A stretch of 64,000 bases of DNA from contig CAUYUJ010018295.1 of assembly GCA_963575745.1 (NCBI GenBank), positions 64,501 through 128,500 on the forward strand, in the 5' to 3' direction. A program made the translations under genes and the position numbers. This stretch comes from Prorocentrum cordatum (Eukaryota; Sar; Dinophyceae; Prorocentrales; Prorocentraceae). The number at the start of each line of letters is the position of its first letter. Position 1 is the first letter of the stretch. Of the stretch, positions 46,966-56,958 are shown in pieces. The notes below the pieces were generated by a model. That model was not told where the DNA came from. It saw nothing but the letters and a program-made list of their open reading frames with translations, and ran no database searches.

Positions 46966-47447
46966 AGCTGCACCCCGCGCCAGAATTCCTCTAGCTCATC
47001 GATGCCGAAGAGCTCTACGAGGTATTACTTTGAAGCTTCCAGCAACTAGCGAAGGGAAGATCTACGAGTTACTTGTCTAGCTTCGCCGCTAACCCTCTCG
47101 GGGAAGTTGTGCGAGTTACTCTGTAGTTTCCAGCAACTAGCGACGGGAAGCTCTACGAGTTAGAGGTCGGGTCTGCCTACGAGCTCCAACCTGCGCCCGA
47201 ATTTATCTTAGCTCATCTTGCCGAGGAGCTCTACGAGGTGCAGTTTAGCGTGCGTGGTAACGCTGGCAACAAGCTCTGGAGACGCTGGAGAGCTTCACTG
47301 CGAAGCTGCCAATACGCTGGAAAGCTTTCCTCAAGAGCTCTGGGGGGCTTTGCTCGAGCACTTCTGAAGCGCTGCCAGGCGCGCTTCCACGCGTACTTGC
47401 GCGCTTGAAAACACGCGTGGACGCATGCCAGAATACCTAGTAGAGCT
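46966..47447. repeat. Short fragments of R125, R245 and R300
   Basis: R125 reverse to about 47025, then repeated words CTTCCAGCAACTAGCGA and GGAAG.TCTACGAGTTA (R245 5' end, reverse) near 47035, 47115 and 47145, then a partial R300-like piece around 47280-47440 (GAAGCGCTGCCAGGCGCGCT, TCCACGCGTACTTGCGCGCT). Orientation changes within this stretch. Confidence 0.55.
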
Positions 47448-47611
47448 CTTCGTTATGGATGAGCTAGAGGAATTCCGGCGCAGGCTGGAGCTAGTTGGTC
47501 GACCCGACCACGCACCTGTGGGAGAGTATGAGTGCCTCTGCGTCTTAATATGAGCTCCGTAGGCGCACTTCTATTATGATAACACTTAGGGGAACTAACT
47601 TAACTCGTAGA
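47448..47611 (+). repeat. R125 fragment and R290-like piece
   Basis: TAGTAGAGCTCTTCGTTATG, GATGAGCTAGAGGAATTCCG, then CGCACCTGTGGGAGAGTATG and GATAACACTTAGGGGAACTA, a worn R290 core. Confidence 0.55.
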
Positions 47612-47885
47612 GCTTCCCTTAGCTAGTTGTTAGAAGCTTAAGAGTAATTCCGGGGCGCTGGAGAGCTAGCTGGCAAGAAAAATCTCGACGGACCTTCTGG
47701 TGACTTTGGGTGGATTGAAAATTTTGCTCTCGAAATTCATCAATTCGTTTGAGCTCTAGTATTTTTTCCCGTGATATTCGATCTTATTACCGCTCGCCGT
47801 CTTAATCTCAGGTCGATCGGATAGATATTACTGTCAAAAAGCACACGGGCGGGATCGGCCGTTTCGGGTCATCTTGACACGCTGT
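47612..47885 (+). repeat. R245 interspersed repeat
   Basis: TAGCTAGTTGTTAGAAGCTT to GGGATCGGCCGTTTCGGGTC, then S177. Confidence 0.75.
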
Positions 47886-48611
47886 GGCGGTTTTCTGAAC
47901 ATAACTCAAACTATAGGAGAACTACAGAGCTGATATTAACAGAAACCCTCTTAGAATGATCAGGCGCGCTCGTCTGTTGCATCCAGAGGTCTGAACTCGG
48001 TCTGCTACCCGAGCTAGGTCCGCGAAGCTATTCGTATTATTCGAGTCATCTTGACAGGTGCTGTCGGTTTTCTGTACTTAACTCGAGCTGTAGGGCAGCT
48101 ACAGAGCTGATGTTAACAGAAACCCATCCAGAATCATCAGGCGCGTTCATCTGTTGCATCTAGAGGTCTGAACTCGGTCTGCTACTAGAGCTATGTCCAC
48201 GAACCTATTCGTATTATTCGAGTCATCTTGACAGGTGCTGTCGGTTTTCTTGACCTAACTCGAGCTGTAGGAGATCTACAGAATTGATACTTACAGAAAC
48301 CCATCCAAAATCATCAGGCGCGTTCATCTGATGCATCTAGAGGTCTGAATTCGGTCTGCTACTCGAGCTAGGTCCGTGAACCTATGTGTATTATTCGAGT
48401 CATCTTGAGAGATGCTGTCGGTTTCCTGTACTTAACTCGAAATGTAGGAGGGCCACAGAGTCGTGCGCACATCAATCGATTCCGCATCATCAGGCGCGTG
48501 CGTCTGTTCCATCTAGAGCTCTGAACTAAGACTTGTATTCGAGTCTGCTATCAGCGAAGGCCGAAAAACTATTCGTTCTCTGCCAATTCTTTGGACATAA
48601 GATATGGCAAG
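47886..48611 (+). repeat. S177 array, about four monomers (reference for the period)
   Basis: The word AACTCGGTCTGCTA-type starts at 47994, 48171 and 48348, giving 177 twice. The last monomer is the AATGTAGGAGGGCCACAG variant and ends with ATAAGATATGGCAAGGAAGC. Confidence 0.88.
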
Positions 48612-48670
48612 GAAGCTCTACGAGTCCCCCGGCGGTAAGAAAGGTCGACGGTTTACCGCCGGCGCCCAGT
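48612..48670 (+). repeat. PAL palindromic repeat
   Basis: GAAGCTCTACGAGTCCCCCG, AAGAAAGGTCGACGG, TTTACCGCCGGCGCCCAGT. Empty. Confidence 0.8.
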
Positions 48671-48761
48671 CATGTCGACGTGAAAGATGAAAAATTTGAG
48701 ATTTAACGAGAATCTTCTGCGAAGTTCTCTGCTTCGATTCTGAGCACTCTTACGCGTGCAA

Positions 48762-48818
48762 GAAGCTCTACGAGGTTCCCGGCGTTGACCAGGTAGACGG
48801 TTCACCGCCGGCGCCAGT
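48762..48818 (+). repeat. PAL palindromic repeat, empty site like that of elements A and B
   Basis: GAAGCTCTACGAGGTTCCCG, GCGTTGACCAGGTAGACGG, TTCACCGCCGGCGCCAGT. The preceding GAGCACTCTTACGCGTGCAA also precedes the element A insertion at 10691, so this is a close uninterrupted relative. The stretch 48671-48761 is a fragment of the same family as 10600-10710. Confidence 0.8.
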
Positions 48819-49080
48819 GTGCTCCCGGACCAGTGCCGGGACCGGCGAGTTGCTGCGAGGATCGTGGAGCGACGGGCGCAGGGTGGAGCTAGTTGGCAGA
48901 CCCGACCTTACGAGACAATGTGTTAACTTTGGGTCGATTTCTGTATCTTACCTTGTAGAGCTGTTCTTCATCGATGAGCTAGAGGAATTCCGGCGCAGGG
49001 TGGAGCTAGTTGGTCGACCCGACCAGAAGAGACAAAGTGGTGACTTTTGGTCGGTTTTGCTAATATTTGAAAGATATTAT
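48819..49080 (+). repeat. R125, two tandem copies
   Basis: A first worn copy (CGCAGGGTGGAGCTAGTTGG near 48879) and a complete one from ACCTTGTAGAGCTGTTCTTC to GCTAATATTTGAAAGATATT. Confidence 0.7.
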
Positions 49081-49378
49081 CCCGGAGAGCTCTCTCAGAG
49101 CTAGAGGGTTGTAGAGTAGAAGCCCGACGCTGGTGGTGCCCGCCAGCAGCCCACCTTCGCGGCCCCAGAATCCTCGCAGCAGCTCGGTTGGGGTCGCAGC
49201 GGGTCCGGGGGCGTTTCTGGCACGCATCCACGCGAGCCTGCACGCGTGCAGGCACGCCTGGAAGCGTGCCTGGCAGCGCTTCAGAAGCGCAGCAGGACAG
49301 TCCCCCAAGGCCTTCCAGCACAGATTTCCCGTTCCCGAGGGTCTCTTCGCTCTCCGGGTTTCGTGCGCAACGAATGAC
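49080..49378 (+). repeat. R300 GC-rich interspersed repeat
   Basis: TCCCGGAGAGCTCTCTCAGA to CTCTCCGGGTTTCGTGCGCA. Follows R125 at the same junction as 38969. Confidence 0.75.
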
Positions 49379-49705
49379 AATACCTCGTAGAGCTCGTCGT
49401 CATACCTCGTAGAGCTCTTCGGCATCGATGAGCTAGAGGAATTCCGGCGCGGGGTGGAGCTAGCTGGCCGACCCGATCATGATGACGTTGGGTCGGTTTT
49501 GCTAAGATTTGAGAGAGTTTTGACAATTTATTTTTAGAGAGCAGATTTTCGCACCTGTAGTGAGTTATGACGCGTGCGCCTGGAAATTTTCAGGCCCATA
49601 GGTACAGTATTACTATAAAACACTTGGAGCACAACTTTTTCGAGTTTTTCGGGTCTCCAACCAGAAGCTCCTTTCATGTGTTCCGAGGAGCGACGTGCAA
49701 GAAAA
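49379..49705 (+). repeat. R125 then R290
   Basis: TACCTCGTAGAGCTC occurs twice in a row (49380 and 49406), then R125, then R290 from about 49505 (GAGAGCAGATTTTCGCACCT, ATGTGTTCCGAGGAGCGACG). Confidence 0.7.
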
Positions 49706-49762
49706 GAGCTCCACGAGGTTCCCGGGGGTAGCCAGGTTGACGGTTTACCGCCGGTTCCCAGT
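49706..49762 (+). repeat. PAL palindromic repeat
   Basis: GAGCTCCACGAGGTTCCCGG, GGGTAGCCAGGTTGACGG, TTTACCGCCGGTTCCCAGT. Empty CCAGG-centre copy like the LINE-1a target. Confidence 0.8.
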
Positions 49763-49958
49763 CGATGAGCTAGAGGAATTCCGGCGCGGGGTGGACCTAG
49801 TTCGTCAGAGCAGCTCAGCTCCTCTCGGGGAGTTTTTTTATGGGTTTACTTCCGGGAACCGACCAGTATTAACATCAAAAAAAATCCAAAATTAAGATGT
49901 AAAGAACATCTTCTACAGAGTTCTCTGCTTCGATTCTGAGCACTCTAGTTTGTGCAAG
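49763..49958 (+). repeat. R125 fragment and short AT-rich repeat
   Basis: CGATGAGCTAGAGGAATTCC, then GAGCAGCTCAGCTCCTCTCG, TTACTTCCGGGAACCGACCA and TTCTGAGCACTCTAGTTTGT, related to 10560-10710. Confidence 0.6.
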
Positions 49959-50014
49959 GAGCTCTATGAGGTTCCTGGTGGTGACCAGGTTGACGGTTTA
50001 CCGCCGGCGCCAGT
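49959..50014 (+). repeat. PAL palindromic repeat, empty site like that of elements A and B
   Basis: GAGCTCTATGAGGTTCCTGG, TGGTGACCAGGTTGACGG, TTTACCGCCGGCGCCAGT. The GTGACCAGG centre equals that occupied by elements A and B. Confidence 0.8.
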
Positions 50015-50232
50015 TCATTTTTAGAAAACAGATTTTTACGCCGAGCATTACATTTAAATTTTGTTCTTAGAGCAGCTCAGCTCTCTAGATCCATTTTTAG
50101 AATCAGTTTACTTCCGGGAACCGACTTCATGTTGACGTCAATCGTTTTCTAGAAGTACTCTGAGAAGCTCTCTGCTTCGAACCTGAGCAGTTACGCGCGC
50201 AACAGGTTGTCGGTTCGCCGCCGGCGCCAGTT
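50015..50232 (+). repeat. Repeat fragment and PAL right half
   Basis: TAGAAAACAGATTTTTACGC to CGAACCTGAGCAGTTACGCG is a copy of the 10500-10700 repeat. PAL lacks its left arm here; CAACAGGTTGTCGGTTCGCC then GCCGGCGCCAGT (50201-50232) remains. Confidence 0.6.
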
Positions 50233-50975
50233 GTGTAAAATTTTAAAGTTCGTTTGAAGAGCTGGTATTTTTCTCACGTGTAGTGGCTTATGCTGCGTCT
50301 GCCAGTGAAATTCTCAGGTCTGTAGCTGCAGTACTGTCAAAGCACTTGCAGGAACCAACTGAGTTTCAAGTTGTCTTGATACGCGTTGACGGTTTTCGGT
50401 CCTTAACTCGAGATCTGGGAAAGCTACAGAGCTCATGCTTAGAAAAATATTTGGATCAGGCGCGTTCGTCTGTTGCATCCAGAGGTCTGAACTCGGTCTC
50501 ATACTCCAGCTAGGTCCGCAAAACTATTTGTATCCTCCGAGTCATTTTGACAAGTCCTCTCGGTTTTCTCTATTTAACTGAAGATTTTGAAGTACAGAGC
50601 TGGTGCGCACATGAACCGATCCAGTATCACCCGCCGCGTTCTTTTATTGCATCGAGAGGTCTGAACTCGGTCTGGTACTCGAGCTCAGTCCACGAAAATG
50701 TTTAGTTCGCAGAACGGACCGTAAGAGACAATGTGATGACTTGTGGTCGGTTTTTCTATCCGCAAAATTGAAAGTTCGTTTTGAGAACTTGTGTTTCGCT
50801 CACGTGTAGTGGGTTATGCCGCGCCTGCCAGTGGAATTCTCAGGTCCGTAGCATTACTATCAAAACACTTGCTGGAACCGACGTTGGATACAAAATGAGA
50901 CAAACGTATTTTTTAGCTTTTTTGACGCTCGAGAAAGCGTTTTCCATGTGTTTCGAGCACGGCCGCGCGAGAACT
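50233..50975 (+). repeat. R290 fragments around S177 monomers
   Basis: R290 core at 50233-50350, S177 at about 50370-50700, then R125/R290 from GGACCGTAAGAGACAATGTG to GAGCACGGCCGCGCGAGAAC. The S177 part is diverged. Confidence 0.65.
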
Positions 50976-51029
50976 GAGCTCTACGAGGCTCCCGGCGGTT
51001 ATCTGGTTGACGGTTTACCGCCCGATCCA
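50976..51029 (+). repeat. PAL palindromic repeat
   Basis: GAGCTCTACGAGGCTCCCGG, CGGTTATCTGGTTGACGG, TTTACCGCCCGATCCA. Empty; the right arm has changes. Confidence 0.75.
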
Positions 51030-51286
51030 TAATCGAAAACCTTGTAGCTCTCAGAGAGCTCTCTGGGAACTTAGCAGAACTGACCCAAAGTCACCACATT
51101 GTCCTTCTGGTGCAATCGACCGACCAACTAGCTCCGCCCCGCCCCGGAATTCTTCTAGCTCATCGATAACGAGGACCTCTACGAGGTCCTAGCTCTCCAG
51201 CACCGGAATTACTCTCAAACTTCCAGCAACTAGCTAATCTACGAGTTATTTCTCTTCTAGCGCCGCTAACGCTTGAAGGAAAGCTC
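51030..51286 (-). repeat. R300, R125 and R245 fragments, reverse
   Basis: CTCTCAGAGAGCTCTCTGGG (R300 start, reverse), then reversed R125 (CGACCGACCAACTAGCTCCG, TAGCTCATCGATAACGAGGA), then reversed R245 start (AGCTCTCCAGCACCGGAATT, ACTTCCAGCAACTAGC). Confidence 0.6.
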
Positions 51287-51342
51287 CTGGGCGCCGGCGG
51301 TAAACCGTCAACCTGGTTGCCGCCGGGGACCTCGTGGAGCTC
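51287..51342 (-). repeat. PAL palindromic repeat, reverse; last copy
   Basis: CTGGGCGCCGGCGGTAAACC, GTCAACCTGGTTGCCGCCGG, GGACCTCGTGGAGCTC. To its right the PAL/S177 mosaic ends. Confidence 0.75.
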
Positions 51343-51600
51343 CTAGCCACGTGTCATAAGTCCACGCATATCTCTGGAGTGCGCACGATGAGAATATTTC
51401 CAATAATATAATGAACGCATACATGTGAGAGTTTTAGTGCGTCTTTCAGCGCGCGAGAGCAATGCTGCCGCGGCAGCGCACATGTATGTAGACATGTACA
51501 GATGGACAAGTATGCGAAAATACGATCGACGTCAGCAGGCGCGGCAACGCACCGGGCACGAGCGCGCGCGCACATGCGCGCGCACGCGAGTATATGCAGA
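51343..51600. other. Unassigned sequence before CA repeats
   Basis: Mixed sequence with ATGCGCGCGCACGCG-type purine-pyrimidine alternation near 51560-51590. I see no gene, RNA or recognised repeat. Confidence 0.4.
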
Positions 51601-51603
51601 ATC

Positions 51604-51870
51604 TCACGCGCGCACGCACTCACAACCACGCGCGCTCACTCGCGCGCCGGCACCCCCTCGCGCACACACACACGCACACAAACACACACACACACAAAAA
51701 CACACACACACACACACATTCGCGTGCGCATACAGACACGAACACAGACACAGACACAGACACCCCCACACGCACACGCACACACACAGACGCGGCCACA
51801 CACACACACGCACACACACACACCTGCCTGCCATACAAAAACACACACAAACGCAAACATCTACAGATGC
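51604..51870. repeat. CA-rich microsatellite
   Basis: (CA)n with CG and GA interruptions, for example ACACACACACACACATTCGC. Alternating purine-pyrimidine sequence can adopt Z-DNA. His/Thr and Cys/Val frames across it are artefacts of the dinucleotide. Confidence 0.9.
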
Positions 51871-52189
51871 AGACGGACAGACGCCTTCGCCCCTGGCCGT
51901 CCTGCTCCTCCCGTTCCCTCCACTCCAGTTCCTGCTGCTGCTCCTCGTCCTCGTCGTCCTCCCTTTTCTCCTGCTCATCTTCCTGCTGATCGTGCTCTTA
52001 TTGCCCCGGGTCCGCTATGGGGGTCTACTCATCTTCCTCATCATCCTGCGCGATGGGGTCCTTTTCGGAGTCCCAGGTTGGCTCTGAGACGCGTCCGCCG
52101 ATCGGGAGAAGCCAGCGCCGTGGTAAGGGATGGGATGGGAGGGGTAGGGCGTCAGATAAGACGCGCGCGTACCTAGCTTGCCTGCGCCC

Positions 52190-52665
52190 CTCTGCCCTTG
52201 CCCCCGCACCCCCCCCCCTCCCCGCGCCCCCCCCCCGAATGCTCCCCCGCCGTCCCCGGGCCCTCCCCCTCTTATTCCGACCGTGCCCCCCCCCCGCTCC
52301 TCCCCTGCCCCCCCCATTACCGTCGTCCTCCCCCGACCCTCCGCGGGCCCCTGCCCCCCCCCCCCCCCCGTGCCCCCCCCCCCGCCCTCCCGAGCGCCCC
52401 TCCCCTTATTCCGGCCGTGCGCCCCTCCCTGCCCTTCTCACCCCTTGCGCCCCTCTCCCCTTGCCGCCGTGCTTCCCTCCACCCTCCCCGGGCCCTCGCA
52501 CCTCCCCCCCCGTGCCCCCCCCCCCGGGCCCCCCCCCGACCGTGCGCTCCCCCCCCCCGCCCCCCCTTCTCCTTGCCGCCGTGCCCCCCCGCCCTCCCCC
52601 CCCCGCGCCCCCGCGCCCCCTCCCCCGCGCCCCCCCCCGCCCCCTGCCACGCGCGCGCGCGAATT
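52190..52665. repeat. C-rich polypyrimidine block
   Basis: Runs of up to about fourteen C with CTCC, CGCC and GTGCC interruptions, flanked at 51890-52000 by CTCCTGCTGCTGCTCCTCG-like CT sequence. Proline-rich frames follow from CCC. It is a G-quadruplex or i-motif candidate. Confidence 0.85.
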
Positions 52666-52768
52666 ACACATCTTCTGAAACCGTTACCAGAGACCTTAGC
52701 ACACCCCGACCTCTGCAAGCGCCGAGGGGGATTCTGCCGAGGGAGAGGACTACCCGCGCGTTTCTTTC

Positions 52769-52786
52769 CGTAGCCGTTTTGGCTCC
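52769..52786 (+). other. Relict dinoflagellate spliced-leader sequence
   Basis: CCGTAGCCGTTTTGGCTC matches the known dinoflagellate spliced leader (CCGTAGCCATTTTGGCTC, normally followed by AAG) at 17 of 18 positions. It is followed by CACTATGCC, so the last AAG is not kept. Genomic relicts of this kind are known to arise when trans-spliced mRNAs are reverse transcribed and inserted. No donor GT follows it, so it is not an SL RNA gene. The downstream sequence does not give a recognisable protein. Confidence 0.65.
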
Positions 52787-52969
52787 ACTATGCCGCCCTC
52801 TTCCCTCGCCATCCCTGGTTTTCCCCATCTCCCATGGACCCGCGTCGTCATTGTATGATCCTCGGCGCGCGTGCCCCTTGTTAATGGGGAACAATGGAGG
52901 AGGAAGAAGGGGAAGGGGGATGGAAGAGGAAGCGCTCTAGACCACCGACGCCCAGAGGGCTGGTGGGAT

Positions 52970-53110
52970 TCAAGTCCAACTCCTCGAACTCCTCCTCCTC
53001 CTCCTCCTCGTCCTCCTCCTCGTCCTCCTCCTCCTCCTTCTCCTCCTGTTCCTCCTCCTGTTCTTCTTCTTCCTCCTCCTCCTCCTCCTCCTCCTACTCC
53101 TCCTCGCCCT
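52970..53110. repeat. TCC-rich microsatellite
   Basis: TCC and TCCTCG units with CTTCTCC interruptions, passing into CAT units at about 53108. Confidence 0.88.
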
Positions 53111-54270
53111 CGCCATCGCCATCGCCATCACCGTCGCCATCACCATCGCCATCGCCATCACCATCACCATCACCATCACCATCACCATCACCATTACCAT
53201 CACGATCGCCATTATCATCATCATCATCATCACCATCATCATCATCAACGTCATCATCATCAACAGCATCAACATCAACATCAGTAGCATCATCATCATC
53301 ACCATGATCACCAGCATCATCACCATGATCACCAGCATCGTCATCGTCATCGTCATTGTCATCTTCATTATCATCGTCAGCATCATCATCGTCACCGTCA
53401 TCGTCATCGTCATCATCGTCATCCTCACCACCATCACCAGCAGCATCACTAGCATCAACATCATCAGCATTATCATCGTCATGATGATCACCATCATCAT
53501 CAGCATCATCAACATCAACATCGTCAGCATCGTCAGCATCGTCAGCATGGTCATGAACATAATAGTATGCGTCATCATCAGCATCAGTATCATCAGCATC
53601 ATCATCATCAGCAGCAGCAGTCGCATCATCGACACCATCTTCATCAGCATCATCATCATCAGCAGCATCATCTTCACCATTATCATCATCAGCAGCATCA
53701 TCATCGACATCAGCATACTCAACATTTTCATTACCACCATCATCAGCATCGTCATCATCAGCATCATTATCAACGTCATCCTGATCGCCATCAACATCAT
53801 CATCATCATCGCAATAATCATCATCAGCAGCATCATCGTCATCATCAACCTCAACAACATCATCTTCACTATCAACATAGTCATCCTCAACATCATCCGC
53901 CTCATCATCAACAACAGCATCATCATCATCGACAGCATCGTCACCATCATCATCAATAAAATCATCATCATCATAAGCATCATCATCATCATCAGTATCA
54001 TCACTACCAATTTTATCATCACCACCACCACCGCTATCATCACCAGCAGCATCATCAGCATCATCATCATCATCATCCTCATCGTCATCATCATCATCAT
54101 TAGCATCATCATCGTCATCATCATCATTATCATGACCGTCTCAATCATCAGTATCATCACCATCACCATCACCATCATCATCATCATCATCATCGTCGTC
54201 ATCATCATCATCATCATCATCATTATCATCTCCTCCTCATCCTCATCATCCTCATCCTCATCCTTTCACG
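53110..54270. repeat. Long CAT/CAG-rich trinucleotide array
   Basis: About 1.15 kb of ATC/CAT units with regular substitutions to GTC, AGC and AAC. All three forward frames are Ile-, Ser- or His-rich, and the minus strand gives a 400-codon Met/Leu frame; each is explained by the repeat. It is a longer relative of the CAT blocks at 17.6-23.7 kb but lacks their leader. Confidence 0.9.
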
Positions 54271-54294
54271 TTTGACCGACCTTAGGTTATCTTG

Positions 54295-54660
54295 TGGCCT
54301 TAGTCCTCCTCCCCCTCCTCCTCCTCCTCCTCCTCCTCTTCATACTTGTCCTCGTCTTTCTCGTCCTCCTCCTTCTCCTGCTCCTTTTTCTTCTCCTTCT
54401 CCTCCTCCTCCTCCTCCCCCTCCTCGTCCACCTCCTTCTCCTCCTCCTCCTCCTCGTATTCCTCCTCCTCCCCTTCCTCCTCCTTCTCCTCCTCCTCCCC
54501 CTCCTCGTCCTCGTCCTCGTCCTCCTCCTCCTCCTCGTATTCCTCCTCCTCCCCTTCCTCCTCCTCCTCCTCATCCTCCTCCTCATCCTCCTCATCCTCC
54601 TCGTACTCCGGCTCCTCCTCCACCTCCTCCTTCTCCGCCCAAGCCTCTTCCCCTTTTTAT
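54295..54660. repeat. TCC-rich microsatellite
   Basis: CTCCTCCTC with TCGTCC and TTC interruptions; ends before TTTATTCAGTGTGTTGTTTC. Confidence 0.88.
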
Positions 54661-54900
54661 TCAGTGTGTTGTTTCCCCTACTACGAGCGATAGTGCTCCT
54701 GCTGTTGATGGCGGCTCTGTCCTATACACGTCTCTCCGAAGTGAATCTTCAACACCGCGCTCACCTCCCGTCACCATCCTGGAACCATCCGGGGGTTCCA
54801 AGGGACATTTGAACCCATGTGGGACGCACGAGGGCGTGCAAAACGGCGCAGGAAAGCACGAGGTGGTCAACAAAAAATGCCTTACTCCCCCGCGTCGCGT
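54661..54900. other. Unique-looking 240 bp between microsatellites
   Basis: Non-repetitive sequence (for example GGAACCATCCGGGGGTTCCA, an imperfect inverted repeat at 54780-54800). No ORF with a recognised domain. Confidence 0.4.
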
Positions 54901-54904
54901 CATC

Positions 54905-55645
54905 CTCCCCATCACCATCACCAACACCAGCATCAGCATCGCCATCACCATCACCAGCATGAGCATCAGCAGCATCAGCACCATCACTATTGACACTACC
55001 ATCGTACCTATCAACTTCATGACATCATCATAATGTACAACGAACCCATCATCAGCATCGCGACAACCACCACACTCATCATCCTCATCATCACCCCCAT
55101 CATCATCGTGATCATCGTCTCTTTCTGCATCAGCATCCAGATCAGCATCAGCATCACCATTATCATCATCATCAACAGCATCACCAGCATCATAAATCAG
55201 CATCGTCAGCAGAAGCAGCATCAGCATCAGCATCAGCATCAGCATCAGCATCAGCATCAGCATCAGCATCAGCATCAGCATCAGCATCATCATCATAACA
55301 GTGGCCATTACAATCATTATCATCAGCAGCATCCGCATCATCATCGTCACCGGCATCAACATCAGCAGCAGCATGATCATCAGCAACACCATCAGCCTTA
55401 TCATCGTCACGATCATCAACATCGGCATCATCATCAGCATCATCCGCATCATCATCATCTTCAGCAACATCATCATCATCATAATCATCGTCATCATATG
55501 CACCTTCACCATCATCATCGTCGTCATCAGCATCATCACCAGCAGCATCATCACCAGCAGCACCTTCATAATCGGCAACATCATCAGCATCACCACCATC
55601 ACCATCAGCATCATCATCACCACCATGACTATCAGCATCATCATT
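54905..55645. repeat. CAT/CAG trinucleotide array with a pure CATCAG section
   Basis: Includes a clean run of the hexamer CATCAG at about 55210-55290 (around thirteen units), then interrupted CAT/CAC units. The recent clean run suggests active slippage. Confidence 0.88.
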
Positions 55646-55858
55646 TAAGAGCCTGTTCGCAGAGGGTGACGGGCGCAGGATGCCTTTCACAGTTCAGAAT
55701 CTCGCGCGGCCCAAAAATGATCAGCGAGGGAAAACAAACCGACAAGCAACATTGCAAAATTGGGCAACATGTGGTATTCAGCATCGCGCGCCACATTCAG
55801 AATACCATTGGAAATCCGCCGACCCCTAGAGCGCGTGAGACGTCGATCTTCACAACCT
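55646..55858. other. Unassigned sequence
   Basis: Mixed sequence after the CAT array (AAAACAAACCGACAAGCAAC, TGAGACGTCGATCTTCACAA). No gene recognised. Confidence 0.35.
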
Positions 55859-55861
55859 GAC

Positions 55862-56345
55862 AAGACGAGAACGGGAAGCGCCGCTTTGTCCACAAGGCTT
55901 GTCAGATAACGTCTGGTTGAGCATGCCGAAGAACTCCGCGCTGGCGCGCCGTGCTGGTCTGCCGTGTCGGTCTGCCGCGCCGGCATTGCCTCCGCCCCAT
56001 CCTTCTCCTCCTCCCCTCATTCCTCCTCCTCCTCCTCCTTCTCCTCCTCCCTCCCTTCTTCGACGCCATCTGCCTCTTTTCCTCCCCCCACTCCTCCTGC
56101 TGCTGCTCCTCCCCCGCCTCTTCTTCTCCCCCCACTCTTTTCCTCCCGTTGCTGCTGCTGCTGCCGCACCAGCCCCACCCCCCGCAAACGATTAGCCGGG
56201 GACCGCGCGCGGAGGGGGGGGGGCGAGCGCCTTCCCCACAGAGAGCTCGCCAGAACTCGCGTCGCGCGCGGAGAGCGGGCTTAGTGGTTGCTTTTCCGAG
56301 CTTAGTGGTTGCCTGTGGTTCCTGTGGTTACTCTGGTGCGAGCGT
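55862..56345 (+). repeat. Segmental duplication, copy 1 (430-480 bp)
   Basis: GAACGGGAAGCGCCGCTTTG, GCTTGTCAGATAACGTCTGG, then CT-rich sequence with CTTCGACGCCATCTGCCTCT and GAGCTCGCCAGAACTCGCGT, ending with repeated GAGCTTAGTGGTTGCCTG. The same order is at 57236-57660, about 1.37 kb downstream. Confidence 0.85.
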
Positions 56346-56409
56346 GCGTGTATGTGCGCGGGCCTGTGTATGTGCCTGTGTGAGCGGTTGCGTGCGCGCG
56401 CGCGTGTGC

Positions 56410-56625
56410 GTGGGGTTGTGTTATGGGGGCGACGGGCGGGGGGGGGGCGCACGGCGCGCGCGAGGGATGTGTTACGGGGGCGACGGGCGGGGGGGACGCG
56501 CGAAGCGCGCACAGGATGCGTCATGGGGGCGACGGGCGGGGGGGCGCACGGCGCGCGTGCGGGATGTGTTCTGGGGGCGACGGGCGGGCGGGATGCACGG
56601 CGCGCGCGCGCAACGAAGGCGGAAG
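56410..56625 (+). repeat. 54-bp minisatellite, about four units
   Basis: Units of GGGGGCGACGGGCGGG followed by CGCACGGCGCGCG and a GGATGTGTTATG-like end. Two worn units follow copy 2 of the duplication at 57720-57815, so the minisatellite was part of the duplicated segment. Confidence 0.85.
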
Positions 56626-56629
56626 AGAA

Positions 56630-56905
56630 TGACGAGGAGGCGGAGGAGGAGGAGAGGAGGAGGAGGAGGAGGAGGAGGAGGAGGAGGAGGAGGAGGAGGA
56701 GGAGAGGAGGAGGAGGAGGAGGAGAGGGGGAGGAGGAGGAGGAGAAGGAGAAAGAGGAGGAGGAGGAGGAGGAGGAGGAGGAGGAGGAGAGGAAAAGGAG
56801 GAGGATGACGAAGGAGACGGAAGAGACGGAGGAGAGACGAAGGAGACCTCAGAGACGGAGGAGACGGAGACCTCAGAGATGGAAGAAACTCAGAGACGGA
56901 GACGG
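56630..56905. repeat. GGA-rich microsatellite
   Basis: AGGAGGAGG runs, ending with GAGACGGAGACC-type repeats. It lies between copy 1 and copy 2 of the duplication. Confidence 0.88.
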
Positions 56906-56958
56906 AAAATACGGAAGAGACAAGACCTCGAGCTACGATGCTGCGAGTGCCGTTGTCC

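Noticed and set aside
51425-52176. 220-codon His/Thr-rich frames over the CA microsatellite
   Set aside because: Composition of (CA)n and C-rich DNA fully explains them.
52769-52830. Spliced-leader RNA gene
   Set aside because: The SL core is not followed by AAG and a GT donor, and no Sm-site-like or stem structure was seen downstream.
52970-54229. 419-codon minus-strand open frame made mostly of Met, Leu and Ile
   Set aside because: It is the reverse reading of the CAT/ATC trinucleotide array; the other frames of the same DNA are equally open.
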